Positions 34,512 through 43,408 of a stretch of DNA of 64,000 nucleotides are shown one piece after another. Made by a program: the position numbers and the translations under genes. This DNA is from Candidatus Microthrix subdominans (GTDB taxonomy: Bacteria; Actinomycetota; Acidimicrobiia; Acidimicrobiales; Microtrichaceae), in NCBI GenBank assembly GCA_016719385.1, contig JADJZA010000006.1, positions 1 to 64,000 of the forward strand, written 5' to 3'. The notes beneath the pieces are model-generated. The model made no database searches. It saw only the letters and a list, made by a program, of their open reading frames with translations, and had not been told where the DNA came from. How positions within the stretch are numbered: position 1 is the stretch's first letter; the number at the start of each line of letters is the position of its first letter.

Positions 34512-34958
34512 TCAGCCGCCCAACGACTCGACGCGGATCACCAAGCGCTCGACGACCTCGGGGTCGCCGAGCATGGGGCCCACCAGCGGCAACCCGGTGA
34601 CCAGCCGTTGATGGCAGGTGACCGTGACCAGCGAGCCCACCGAGCGGGACCCGCTGAGCTCGGCAGAAAACCCGGACCCGCCCTCGGCTGCCGACGCACC
34701 GGCGGCCGTGACCGCCGCAGCGTCGGGTCGCACCATCGCGTGGCGGGCCGCAACCCCGCAGCGGTGGGTGAGCGCAATGCGGTCGCGTGCCAGCAGCGCC
34801 GCTTGGATGACGAGCAGCGTCACGATCACCAGCACCGGCAACAACGCCGCCAGCTCGACAGTCGATTGACCGCCGCAGGACCGTCGATGTGGACCACACC
34901 AATGCGGCCGACCAGCCGGTGGCGGGCTGGTGGAACCGGCCGCCACCGGGTGGCCCAC
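34512..34958 (-). CDS. TadE-like pseudopilin
   Basis: About 148 aa. A short basic N-terminus ends in CGGQSTVELAALLPVLVIVT, a class III pilin-type segment: cleavage after Gly, Glu at +5 (the TVE pattern) and then a hydrophobic helix. The rest is a soluble domain with two Cys (HRCGVAARHAM and VTCHQRL). The frame extends upstream past 35100, but that part shadows the pilin gene. The start is one of two GTG codons near 34958 or 34946. It follows the pilin by 17 bp and belongs to the Tad operon. Confidence 0.7.
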   Translation of the reverse strand: MGHPVAAGSTSPPPAGRPHWCGPHRRSCGGQSTVELAALLPVLVIVTLLVIQAALLARDRIALTHRCGVAARHAMVRPDAAAVTAAGASAAEGGSGFSAELSGSRSVGSLVTVTCHQRLVTGLPLVGPMLGDPEVVERLVIRVESLGG

Positions 34959-34975
34959 CGCGGCGCTTCGGGGCC

Positions 34976-35278
34976 TCACCCGACCCGGCCGGTGACCCAC
35001 CGGAACACCCGGTCGAACAGCGCACCGACCACGTCCGTCGAGCTGGCCCAGGCCAGCACCAGCAATGCCAAGGTGGCGATGCCCACCACCAACAGCGCAT
35101 ACTCGACCGTGCTCTGGCCCCTGGCCAGGTGGCGGCGGGCAAACAGGATCTGTGGCTGGACCCACCGAGATGGTCGGCGGTGTGGACCTGCGCCCGCGTC
35201 CCGGGCCGGGGTTGCACCCCGGTAGGTCGAGGCCGGCGTGGCCGAATGCGGCGAGATCGGTTGCTTCATCGCTGACAT
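34976..35278 (-). CDS. Flp-like pilin (DUF4244-like), long leader
   Basis: 100 aa. ATG 35278 is preceded by AAGGAG at proper spacing. A 53-residue basic leader (RHLARG) precedes QSTVEYALLVVGIATLALLVLAWA, the Flp/DUF4244 hydrophobic core, and a short C-terminus DVVGALFDRVFRWVTGRVG. The prepilin peptidase would cut after the Gly before QSTVEY. It should form the fibre of the Tad pilus; the leader is much longer than in classic Flp proteins. Confidence 0.72.
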   Translation of the reverse strand: MSAMKQPISPHSATPASTYRGATPARDAGAGPHRRPSRWVQPQILFARRHLARGQSTVEYALLVVGIATLALLVLAWASSTDVVGALFDRVFRWVTGRVG

Positions 35279-35333
35279 GGGAATACTCCTTGTGGTTGGT
35301 CCCGGCCGGTTGGCCGAGGGGTAGTTGGGGGGT

Positions 35334-36025
35334 TCAGGGGACGGTGGTGCTCAGCTGGCGGAGCGACACCAGGGCCAGCGGCCCAAACGTGGCGATCATT
35401 AGTGCCGGGAGGATGCACAACACCAGCGGCCCCAGCAGTCGCACCGGCAACCGCCTGATTTGCTCCTCGGATCGTCGACGGGCCAGCTCGCGCTGCTGAT
35501 CGGCGCACCGGGCCAGCACGGGCAACGACGAGGATCCGGTCCGTTCGGCCGCGCCGAGCGCCGCCCCGAGTGGTGCCAACGGATGGTCGGAGCTGCGCCA
35601 GGCGCCGAGGACCTCCGACACCGATTCACCGCGCCCCAGGCTTCGACGGGCGCTGCGTAGGTCGGAGGCGAGCGCTCCGGGTGCGACATCGGCCACGCCG
35701 AGCAGGGCGCTGCGCACGGTCAACCCGGCGGACAGTGCGACGACGAACAGGTCGGCCACCTCGGGCACGTCGGCGAACCGGGCGGCCTGCTCGTTGGCGC
35801 GCCGACGCCGCTCGGCCAGGTGGCGCCGGGTCCACCAGACCCCGACACCGATCGCCAGCATCGGGTGCACCGCCAGAGCGACGACGGCAGCGATCACCCA
35901 GCGCCGAAGCGACCGTTGGCGTGCGATCAGTGCCGGGCTGCGTCGGTGGTCGGGGGGCGCCCGGCGCCCACGTGCCACAAGGCCCATGCCCCCCACAAGG
36001 TCGCCAGCGCTACGGCGGGGCTCAT
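35334..36025 (-). CDS. tadC: Tad membrane platform protein TadC-like, one frameshift
   Basis: It starts at ATG 36025 overlapping the TadB stop (ATGA): MSPAVALATLWGAWALWHVG. Near 35935 the frame breaks in a GG run; adding one G joins it to ALIARQRSLRRW and the T2SS-F domain (FADVPEVADLFVVALSAGLT, PLGAALGAAERTGSSSLPVL) that ends at 35334 with two C-terminal membrane helices (LLGPLVLCILPALMI). The single-base change in a homopolymer suggests a sequencing error. With TadB it forms the inner-membrane platform on which the ATPase acts. Confidence 0.78.
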
Positions 36026-36756
36026 CGGTGCCCGATCGAGCGGGACCCCGAGGACAGGATGCGCCTGATCCATGCGGCACCCGCCAGTTCGAAGGCGAGC
36101 GCACCCAACAGCGCCATGACGCCGCCCGGCGAGGCCAACGCGCCAAGCAGCCGAGGGTCGACCATCGAGCCGAGCGCCAGAAACAGCGGCGGGAGGGCGG
36201 CGAGCACCCAGGCGGAGTAGCGGGCCTGGGACGTTTGGGCAGCGAGTTCGGCGCTGACCGCCGTGCGGTCGCGTACGGTGCCGGCGACACCGTCGAGCGC
36301 ATCGGCGGTTCGACCCCCGTGGCGGGCGGCCATGCGCAGCGCTGCCACCAGCAGCGCTCGTTCGGCCGACCCGCCGACCCCAAATGCCCTCAGTGCGTCG
36401 TCGACTGGTTCGCCCCGACGAAGCAACGTGCCCATGGCGGCCAGGTCGGCGCCCAGCGGCTCGGCCGTGGTCGTGGCGCCGACAAGCGACTCGGGCAGCG
36501 ACGCCCCCGATCGCAGCTGGGCGGCCAACCGTTCGGCCAGCTCGCCCACCGCCCCCTGCTCGTCATCCACCCGGCGGGCCCCGGCCCCCGCGTCTGTGCG
36601 CCAGCGGCCTCGGCGCTGGCCACCACCCGCTCGATCGGTCTCGCCAGGGCGCGTGCGTGCTCGACGGCTCGGGTGACCGGTGGCCAGGACCACGGCCGTC
36701 ACCGCTGCCCCCGCCACCAGCACCGCCATCGCCCACGGTCCCAGACCGCCGCTCAT
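36022..36756 (-). CDS. tadB: Tad membrane platform protein TadB-like
   Basis: 244 aa from ATG 36756 (MSGGLGPWAMAVLVAGAAVT), which overlaps the stop of the ATPase gene (ATGA). The frame is open upstream only as a shadow. T2SS-F domain: GELAERLAAQLRSGASLPES, LLRRGEPVDDALRAFG, AARHGGRTADALDGVAG, then two membrane helices (YSAWVLAALPPLFLALGSMV and a last one ending WIRRILSSG). It overlaps tadC. Confidence 0.8.
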   Translation of the reverse strand: MSGGLGPWAMAVLVAGAAVTAVVLATGHPSRRARTRPGETDRAGGGQRRGRWRTDAGAGARRVDDEQGAVGELAERLAAQLRSGASLPESLVGATTTAEPLGADLAAMGTLLRRGEPVDDALRAFGVGGSAERALLVAALRMAARHGGRTADALDGVAGTVRDRTAVSAELAAQTSQARYSAWVLAALPPLFLALGSMVDPRLLGALASPGGVMALLGALAFELAGAAWIRRILSSGSRSIGHR

Positions 36757-37901
36757 CGGCCGACCGCCTCGATCTCGACCCCGGGGGTGAGTTCCTCGAA
36801 CTCGGGGGATTCGGCCGACCCGGCCACGCGCCACACGCCGGTGACCGATCGGGCGCCGTCGCCCCGCCGGGCCACGCCGACGAGGACGTCGATCGCCGCA
36901 TGCAGGCGGCGACGGATGCCGGCGACGCCGAGGCCGGGTGCCCCGAGCAGCGTCATCGATTCGAGCCGGTCGAGTGCCTCGGCCGGCGAGCCGGCGTGCA
37001 CGGTGGACAGGCCGCCGTCGTGCCCGGTCGACAGGGCGGTGACCAGGTCGGCCGCCTCCCCGCCCCGCACCTCGCCGACGATCAGTCGGTCGGGGCGCAG
37101 CCTCAGTGCGGTGCGCACCAGGTCGCCCAGCTCGACCGAACCCGACCCCTCGGCGTTGGCCCGGCGGGCCTCCAGACGCACCAGGTGGCGGCCGGGCGGA
37201 GCCAGTTCGGCGGTGTCCTCGACGACGACCAGCCGCTCCTCCGGAGGCAGCCGGGCACACAAGGCGTCGAGGAGGGTGGTCTTGCCCGCCCCGGTTCCAC
37301 CGAACACAACCGTGTTGTACCGGCGAGCGATCACCGCTTCGAGCGCAGCCTCCACCCGGGGCGACGCGAACCGGTCGAGCGGCACCGCCCGAACCTCGAA
37401 GCGACGGTAGGCGAGCACGGGGCCGCCGAGGGCCACCGGCGGAACAACCACCGCCACCGCGTGCCGTCGGCCATCGCAGCATCGGCGATGGGCGGCGCGG
37501 GGTCGACGCGCCGACCGAGCGGTCCGAGCGTGCGCTCGACCAGCCGGGCGACATCGCCCGCATCGAGGACGACCGAGGTGCGCTCGAGGGCACCGGCGTT
37601 CGATCCACACCGGCCCGGGGCCGTTGACCAACACGTCGGTCACGCCGGGGGTCGCGAGCAGCGCGGCAACCGCCCCAAGTCCGACCAGCTCGGCGTGAAC
37701 GCCGCTGAGCAGCTCGGCGCTCTCAGCCTCGTCGATCAGCGGGTCGGCACGATGGAGCACCGCTTTGACCTCGTCGAGCGTCCAGTCCCCATCGGGTCGG
37801 CTGGCTTCGAGCAGCTCGCGCACCCGGGCGATCAGCGGCGGCGACACCGCCGCTGCGCCCATGCGGGGCCGGTTCCGCAGGACATCGGCATCGCCTGTCA
37901 T
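36753..37901 (-). CDS. Tad secretion ATPase TadA/CpaF-like, two compensating frameshifts
   Basis: About 382 aa. The N-terminal domain runs to TPGVTDVLVNGPGPVWIE. Then about 35 residues read in a foreign frame (37608-37480); another frame there gives the expected LERTSVVLDAGDVARLVERT and DAAMADGTR. The original frame resumes at VAVVVPPVALGGPVLAYRR. So two small indels cancel out. The ATPase core is intact: Walker A FGGTGAGKTTLLDAL, an Asp box, Walker B RPDRLIVGEVRGGEA and the His box STVHAGSPAEALDR. It powers pilus assembly. Its start at 37901 is 4 bp inside the CpaE-like stop. Confidence 0.82.
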   Translation of the reverse strand: MTGDADVLRNRPRMGAAAVSPPLIARVRELLEASRPDGDWTLDEVKAVLHRADPLIDEAESAELLSGVHAELVGLGAVAALLATPGVTDVLVNGPGPVWIERRCPRAHLGRPRCGRCRPAGRAHARTARSARRPRAAHRRCCDGRRHAVAVVVPPVALGGPVLAYRRFEVRAVPLDRFASPRVEAALEAVIARRYNTVVFGGTGAGKTTLLDALCARLPPEERLVVVEDTAELAPPGRHLVRLEARRANAEGSGSVELGDLVRTALRLRPDRLIVGEVRGGEAADLVTALSTGHDGGLSTVHAGSPAEALDRLESMTLLGAPGLGVAGIRRRLHAAIDVLVGVARRGDGARSVTGVWRVAGSAESPEFEELTPGVEIEAVGR

Positions 37902-38650
37902 GTCACACCCCCGAACGCCGAGCCGGCCCGGCGAGCGGTGTGCACAACGTCGACAAGCTGGCGCTCCAGACGCCGAGGCAGCCGCGAGGTCAACAATCCG
38001 GAATCGGTCGCCCGGGCGACCGCCGGGTCGATCTCAACGGTACCCACCACCGGCGCGCCGACGGTCGTCTCCAGGTCGGCCGCCACCAGCGCCCGCCGAG
38101 GCTCACGCAGAAACACGATCGCGCCGGCGGCCAGGTCGAGCCGACCGAAGCGGCGCAACGCCAGGTAGCAGGCCCGCACGACGACGATGTTGGTCGCAGC
38201 CGCTCGCACGGCCTGGCGGCTGAGGTCGGCCCCGTAGGCGAGGCGGAGGGCGCCCGGGGCAGGCGCCGGGACGCCCGCATCGACGAGCACCAGATCGGCC
38301 AAGCCGTCGATCGCGCCCCACAGTTCGACCACCCGGGATGGGCGGGCCACCTCGGGGGCATCGGTCGGCCGAGGCCGAACCGACGGCGGCCCGCCGCCCC
38401 GGGGGATGAGCGTCAACCCATCGATGACCTCGATCGCAGTTCTTCCCAGCGCCTGTGGGGACGCCCGGGACCCGAGCCAGTCGAGCACCCCAACCGAGCC
38501 AACACCCTCGACGCCGAGCACCGCCGGCTGATCGCCGGCAAGGTCGACGATCGCCACGCTGGCACCGTCATGTCGGAGGTGCGCCAGCGCCAGAGCGGCG
38601 ACTGTCACGCTGAGGCCCTGGCCCCCTTTGGGGGACCACACGGTGATCAT
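37898..38650 (-). CDS. TadZ/CpaE-like MinD-family localisation protein
   Basis: 250 aa from ATG 38650 with AGGAG upstream; the longer open frame is not used. It begins MITVWSPKGGQGLSVTVAAL, a deviant Walker A in which the usual K-G-G-x-G-K-T/S has lost its second Lys (here G-L-S), as in atypical TadZ proteins. It continues with SVAIVDLAGDQPAVLG (Walker A'), VLVDAGVPAPAPGALRLAYG and VVVRACYLALRRFGRLDLA. It likely positions the Tad machinery at a pole rather than cycling on ATP. First gene of the tadZ-A-B-C-pilin-E operon. Confidence 0.75.
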   Translation of the reverse strand: MITVWSPKGGQGLSVTVAALALAHLRHDGASVAIVDLAGDQPAVLGVEGVGSVGVLDWLGSRASPQALGRTAIEVIDGLTLIPRGGGPPSVRPRPTDAPEVARPSRVVELWGAIDGLADLVLVDAGVPAPAPGALRLAYGADLSRQAVRAAATNIVVVRACYLALRRFGRLDLAAGAIVFLREPRRALVAADLETTVGAPVVGTVEIDPAVARATDSGLLTSRLPRRLERQLVDVVHTARRAGSAFGGVT

Positions 38651-38776
38651 GGGAAAACTCCTGAACCGTTCGACCGGTGGTGGTCGAGCACCTCTCAGCA
38701 TCCCCATGCGACACGACCGTGTCATTGGGCCGCCCTCCCGGGCCGGTCGCACCGGTCGGCTCACCCGGGGCAGGCG

Positions 38777-38812
38777 CGAATCGGACCCGGCCATCTGGCC
38801 GGGCCCGATTCG
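38777..38812 (-). terminator. Strong hairpin immediately downstream of selC
   Basis: CGAATCGG/CCGATTCG (8 bp), one A-C mismatch, then CCCGGCC/GGCCGGG, beginning 6 bp past the encoded CCA end of the selenocysteine tRNA. No T-run. It also separates selC from the Tad operon. Confidence 0.65.
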
Positions 38813-38818
38813 ATTGCG

Positions 38819-38914
38819 TGGCGGAGGTGGACGGGAATCGAACCCGCCGGACGAGGATCGCCCGTCCCGACCGCTTTGAAGGCGGCGGAGCCCACCAGGT
38901 ACCCGGACACCTCC
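38819..38914 (-). tRNA. selC: tRNA-Sec (UCA)
   Basis: 96-nt minus-strand tRNA: acceptor GGAGGTG paired with CACCTCC, G discriminator and encoded CCA (38821-38819). The anticodon arm GCCGC-CTTCAAA-GCGGT has anticodon TCA. A long variable arm is present (GGACG...CGTCC), and the T-arm has GTTCGATTC. The TTCAAA loop, long extra arm and extended acceptor region are hallmarks of selenocysteine tRNA, distinct from tRNA-Ser. The eighth acceptor pair is T-C, not a proper pair. selA, selB and selD are not in the window. Confidence 0.93.
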
Positions 38915-38990
38915 ACGACTGTGTTTACCGAACGGCGCGATCGCTGCGCTGTGCGGACGGGAGGCCGCTCGGCCTCCGAGTCGTCGGACC

Positions 38991-39929
38991 TTAGACGGCC
39001 AGCAGGTCGCGGGCACCGGTGTCCGAGGACGGATGGCGCAGCTTGCTCATCGCACGGGCCTCGATCTGGCGAATGCGCTCCCGTGTGAGGTTGAAGTGCT
39101 CCCCTACCTCCTCGAGGGTGCGGGGCTCGCCCCGGTCGAGGCCGAAGCGCAGCTTCAGGATCTCGCGCTCGCGCTGGTCGAGCGGGGACAGCAGCCGGGA
39201 GATCTCCTCGGGCAGCAGCGCGGTGGCGGCCACCTCAAAGGGGGACTCGGCCGAGCGGTCCTCGACCACGTCGCCCAGTTCGGCGTCGCCGTCCTCCCGA
39301 AGTGGCTCGGACAGCGACAGCGGCTCGGCGGCGAAGCGCAGCGCCTCGGTCACCTTCTCCTCGGGCATCTCAACCTCGGCGGCCAACTCGAGCAGGGTGG
39401 CCGGACGGCCCAGCTTCAGCTCGAGGCGGGCACGGGCCTTCTGCAACCGGGCCAGGGTGTCGCCCGCGTGAACCGGCAGACGGATCGTGCGACCGGTGTT
39501 GGCGATGCCGCGGGTGATCGCCTGGCGGATCCACCAGGTGGCATAGGTGGAGAACTTGAAGCCCTTGCGCCAGTCGAACTTCTCGACGGCGTGCATCAGG
39601 CCGAGGTTGCCCTCCTGGATCAGGTCGAGCAGCGGCAGTCCGGACGCCTGATACTTCTTGGCGATCGACACGACGAGACGAAGGTTCGACTGCACGAAGG
39701 TCTGCTCGGCGGCGTCACCCTTGCGGGCGGCGCGCCGAAGCTCGCGCTTCTTGGCCGGAGTCAACGTGACCTCGGGGTTGTCCAGTTGGCCGCGCGCGTC
39801 GGCGCCCTTTTCGATCACCTGGGCGAGGCGCACCTCGTCGTCCTTGGTGAGCAGCGGATACTGGCCGATGTCGGTGAGGTAGAGGCGGACAAGGTCCTCC
39901 TCGTCGCGCTCTACGCGATCTTTCGCCAC
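38991..39929 (-). CDS. RNA polymerase sigma factor, RpoD/HrdB-like (group 1/2)
   Basis: 312 aa from GTG 39929 with AAAGGA 8 nt upstream. Region 1.2 (EEDLVRLYLTDIGQYPLLTK), then region 2 with FVQSNLRLVVSIAKKYQASG, LPLLDLIQEGNLGLMHAVEK and FKFSTYATWWIRQAITRGIA, region 3, and region 4 with LREREILKLRFGL-type sequence and the HTH TLEEVGEHFNLTRERIRQIE. It lacks the long N-terminal region 1.1 tail of main RpoD proteins. A group 2 (SigB/HrdD-like) factor is therefore likely, but a short primary factor cannot be excluded. Confidence 0.9.
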   Translation of the reverse strand: MAKDRVERDEEDLVRLYLTDIGQYPLLTKDDEVRLAQVIEKGADARGQLDNPEVTLTPAKKRELRRAARKGDAAEQTFVQSNLRLVVSIAKKYQASGLPLLDLIQEGNLGLMHAVEKFDWRKGFKFSTYATWWIRQAITRGIANTGRTIRLPVHAGDTLARLQKARARLELKLGRPATLLELAAEVEMPEEKVTEALRFAAEPLSLSEPLREDGDAELGDVVEDRSAESPFEVAATALLPEEISRLLSPLDQREREILKLRFGLDRGEPRTLEEVGEHFNLTRERIRQIEARAMSKLRHPSSDTGARDLLAV

Positions 39930-40213
39930 GTGGTTCCTTTCGGTGCTGAGAGTGAGTGCTGAGTGCTGGTGCGGGGTTCGGGTGAACGGCCAACCGGCTC
40001 CTCGGCCAAAACCTCGCTGCGGTCGCGCTGGTCGCACTCTGGACGACGCGACATTGCGGTGCTGCTGGTCGTGACAGGGGTTGGGGTCGGGCGCCCAAGC
40101 GGAGCATGGGTCGGTCGGTGTGCCATTCCGGCCTGGGCAATGTGCAGGATACGTTCGACGTCAAGGGCATCCCACCCCGGGGAGCCGTCAAGCGTGCTCC
40201 GAACGGCCTGCGC
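39930..40213. other. Non-coding gap upstream of sigma factor gene
   Basis: About 280 bp with no supported gene. It contains a short imperfect repeat of GTGCTGA/GAGTGA at 39937-39970, directly upstream of the sigma gene. Probably promoter region. Confidence 0.4.
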
Positions 40214-40769
40214 TCACTGCGGCTCGACCCATGCCGACAGCGTGGCGGTGGCGGTCGGGCTGCACCCGAGCGCACCCAACTTCCCACTCACCGCAAGGAA
40301 ATCGGAGGTGGCGTCGCCCAGCGAGCGTTCGGCGCTTCGCCGCACGACGACGCCCGCCGGCCCGTCGGCCAGCCGCACCAGGGTGCGATATCCCACCATC
40401 AACCTGGGCAATATCATTTGTGCGGTGACCCCCAAAGCGGCCACTGACGTCGGTTCATCCCACCGCTCACCGTCGGTCGGCCCCAAGGCGCGGTCGGCGG
40501 CGAGCACCTCGCCGATGAGCCCCCCCAAGGGGTCGTCGGCCCCGGCCGGGGTGGCGGATCGGCGGCAGCACCGTCGAGGCCTCCACGCCGGGCGGGCCAC
40601 AACTCGCGCTTACGCTCGGCGCGCCAGCGTGGTGAGCGCTCACCGGGCCGAGCGCTGCGGTCACCCCATCGACCGTGGCGGCGACCGACCAGCGGCCCAC
40701 CGACACACAACACTGATGCTCGGCCCAGGCCAAGCTCAGCGTCCAGGCGGCCAGGTCGTCACCGGTCAT
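40214..40769 (-). CDS. Hypothetical protein coupled to mutA, frameshifted
   Basis: Starts MTGDDLAAWTLSLAWAEHQC at ATG 40769, overlapping the mutA stop (ATGA). It continues CVSVGRWSVAATVDGVTAAL, then changes frame at least once before the C-terminal part RWDEPTSVAALGVTAQMILP to AWVEPQ (stop 40214). Expected length is about 180 aa. I do not recognise the family. Position right behind mutA suggests a role in mutase function or cobalamin metabolism, but sequence gives no support beyond location. Confidence 0.5.
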
Positions 40770-42713
40770 GGGGTCGAGACGTGACGGGCGGCGTCGTGGG
40801 CATCGCCGAGCAGATCGAGCAGGTTCACCCCGACGCCGGCGTAGGCGGCGATCGACCCGGCGACCTCGTCGAACGCTGGGCGGGCGCGCCCGGCGACGTA
40901 GAGGCGCGCAGGACCAGTTGCGCCGAGCGCGTTCACCGCCGCCTCGCCCCACTCGTCGTAGACGGCGTCGGAGGAGCAGACGATCGCCAGCGATGCGCCG
41001 CAGTCGACAAACGCGCTCGCCAGCGCCTCAGGGCTGTCGAACCCGGCGTTGTCCAGCGCCTCGATACCGCCCGCCTCCTGAAGGCGTTGCGGGCCCAGGA
41101 GGCTCGGGCGGTATGGACCGCCGCCGGGCCGAGGTTGGCCAGAAATACCTGGGGCGGGCGCCGGTTGCGGCGAGCGTGTCGTCGCTGCGCTGACGCAGCG
41201 CCTCCCAGTCCTCGGCCCAGCGCACCGGCGTCAGGGGGGCGGGCAGCACGGTGTCCGGGGCGAGCAGCGCAGCACCGTCGGCCGGATGAGCCCAGGCGTC
41301 GAGCGCCGCCCGGCGCAGCCCGTCGAGGTCGGGGGCGGGGCGGTGCACGGGTTCCTCGTCGAGCAGCGGGAACTCCGACACCCCGGTGATGGGCCGAGCC
41401 CGGGTCGCCACCTGCTCCAGCGTGGCGGTGCGTTCACGGGCGATCTCGTCGCCCCACCACCCGGAGGTGAGCGCCGCCACCATGCCCCCACCCCCCTCGA
41501 TCTGTTGGAACGTTTCCCAGGCTGCAGTGCACAGCGAGTCGGTCAGCGACTCGACGTACCACGAGCCCCCGGCGGCGTCGACGACCCGTCCCAGTCCGGA
41601 CTCCTCCTGGGCGAGCAGCTGGGTGTTGCGGGCCATGCGGCGGGCGAAACCGTCGCTGTGCCCGCCGAGCGACGCATCAAACGGCGCCACCGTGATCGAT
41701 TCGGCGCCGCCGAGCGCGCCGGCCACGGTGGCGGCGGTGCCGCGCAGCAGGTTCACCCACGGGTCACGCCGAGTGAGCATCGCCGAGGAGGTCCGTGCGT
41801 GCACCGAGGCGGCGGCGGCCGCTTCGCTGGCCCCGGCCGCCAGCGCGAGGTGGCTCCAGCACCGGCGGGCGGCGCGCAGCAGCGCGATGCCTCCCCAGAT
41901 GTCTGCGTCGAGGGCGACCGTGATCGTGACCTGGGCCAACGCCTGGTCCAGGCTCAGCCCACCGTCGGTCACCGCATCGAGCACCTGGCGGCCGGTGGCC
42001 AGCATCGTCGCCAACTGTTGGGTCGGCGTGGCCCCGGCCTCGGCGTAGGTGCCGGTGTCGATACCGAGGGCGCTGACGTCGGGCCCAGCGCCTCTGAGGG
42101 GTCGATGCCCCGCCGCTGCCAGACCCCCACCAACAGCTCGGCGGCACACTCGAAGGAAGCGCCGGCGTCGAGCGCCACCGGAGCCGCCTCCAGGACGACT
42201 CCTTCGAGCGCAGCGTCGAGGGCGTCGACCTCCAGGGCGAGCAGGCCGTCCACGCCGGCGGCGGCCTGCCAGGCCTCGTCGCCAGGCGCGAGGCCGCGGC
42301 GGGCGGCCTGGTCGAATCGGATGGTCAGGCTGGACGCCCCACCGGTCAGGTCGCCGAGGGCGTCGGCAGACGCCGTCCCCGGGTCGGCCGCGTCGATCAC
42401 GCAGCGGATGTCCCAGGTGCCCTGGGCTCGACCGGCCGGGGCCACGCCCCGGGTGAAGGGCGCCTGGCCGGGAAACCCGGCGGCGTCGGCGACCGTCCCC
42501 ACGGGGGCGCTGATAGAGCGGCCCCACCTCGATCCCGTCGCGCCGGGTGGTGACGATCGTGTCGATCGGGCGGCCGCGCAGCGTCTTGTCGACCAGGGCC
42601 AACCATTCGCTCTCGTCGGGCGCTTCGAAGGCTGCGGCCAACTCGTTGAGCTCCGGCCTGACATCGGTCGCCGGGCCATCCTTGGGCGGTTCGGCTGTTC
42701 CCCATGGTTCCAC
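40766..42713 (-). CDS. mutA: Methylmalonyl-CoA mutase small subunit, at least three frameshifts
   Basis: Start GTG near 42713 (EPWGTAEPPKDGPATDVRPE). Frames change near 42505, 42090 and 41130, but joined together they give a continuous MutA: EWLALVDKTLRGRPIDTIVT, TRGVAPAGRAQGTWDIRCVI (substrate-channel motif), DTGTYAEAGATPTQQLATML, LDQALAQVTITVALDADIWG, GGAESITVAPFDASLGGHSD, ARNTQLLAQEESGLGRVVDA and GGSWYVESLTDSLCTAAWET. The C-terminal B12-like domain ends with DEWGEAAVNALGATGPARLY and NLLDLLGDAHDAARHVSTP. The small subunit lacks cobalamin; its partner mutB is not in the window. It interconverts methylmalonyl-CoA and succinyl-CoA. Indels are probably sequencing errors. Confidence 0.82.
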
Positions 42714-42832
42714 CTCGGCTCCGACGAACCCCCAGCGTAGAGAACGGCGGTTCCGAGCACGAAGGGGGCCGTCTCGGCCTCGGAATCTAGGATCGCCTGT
42801 CAGGTCCCCCTGACAACCCCCGGAGCCCCTTC

Positions 42833-43380
42833 GTGTTCGCCCAGATCCTCGCCCAGACCCCCAACTACATCCGTCGACACGGCACTTCTCATCGTGCGCG
42901 CCGTCTTCGGCCTCACCTTGGCCATGCACGGCTGGCAGAAATTCTTCACCGGCGGGCGCATGCCCGGTACCGCCGGGTGGTTCGACGGCATGGGGATGAA
43001 GCCGGGCAAGGTGATGGCCCCGCTGGCCGCAAGCACCGAGATCGGGGCGGGTTTGGGCTTCGCGATCGGGCTGCTGACGCCGCTGATGTCGGCCGGCTGT
43101 GTCGGCATCATGTTGGTGGCCGCTTGGACGGTGCACCGCGAGGGAGTTCTTCATCGTCAAAGGCGGCTGGGAGTACAACATGGTGCTCGCCACCGGCACG
43201 GTCGGCGTGGCCATGATCGGCCCGGGACGGTTTCCCTCGACCGGACGTTCGGCTTCGACGGCACGCTTCAGCGGCTGGCTCGGCCTAGCCCTGTCGGCCG
43301 GCCTCGGCATCGTCGGCGGTGTGAGCCTGCTCGCCGCCTTCTACCGGCCTCCGGCCCCCGAGTCCGATACTGCACCATGA
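42833..43380 (+). CDS. DoxX-family membrane protein, two frameshifts
   Basis: It starts at GTG 42833 after GGAGCCCCTTC (FAQILAQTPNYI). Frame changes near 42872 and 43140 join DTALLIVRAVFGLTLAMHGW, QKFFTGGRMPGTAGWFDGMG, MKPGKVMAPLAASTEIGAGL and FFIVKGGWEYNMVLATGTVG. Four membrane helices are expected; the GWxKF and F-x-G-x-G-M-K-P features are typical of DoxX/SURF4-like proteins of about 170 aa. It is divergent from mutA. The function in this organism is unknown; relatives act in thiosulphate or redox metabolism. Confidence 0.78.
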
Positions 43381-43408
43381 ACGGTTGGAAACATGAGCGG
43401 TCGGGAGC

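Noticed and set aside
36022..37608. 528-aa open frame ending in TadB
   Set aside because: The N-terminal half is Arg/Pro/Gly-rich shadow of the ATPase gene; TadB starts at 36756.
38819..38914. tRNA-Ser or suppressor tRNA
   Set aside because: A long variable arm fits Ser, but the TCA anticodon in a CTTCAAA loop and the D-arm form match tRNA-Sec, and a UGA-containing selenoprotein gene is nearby.
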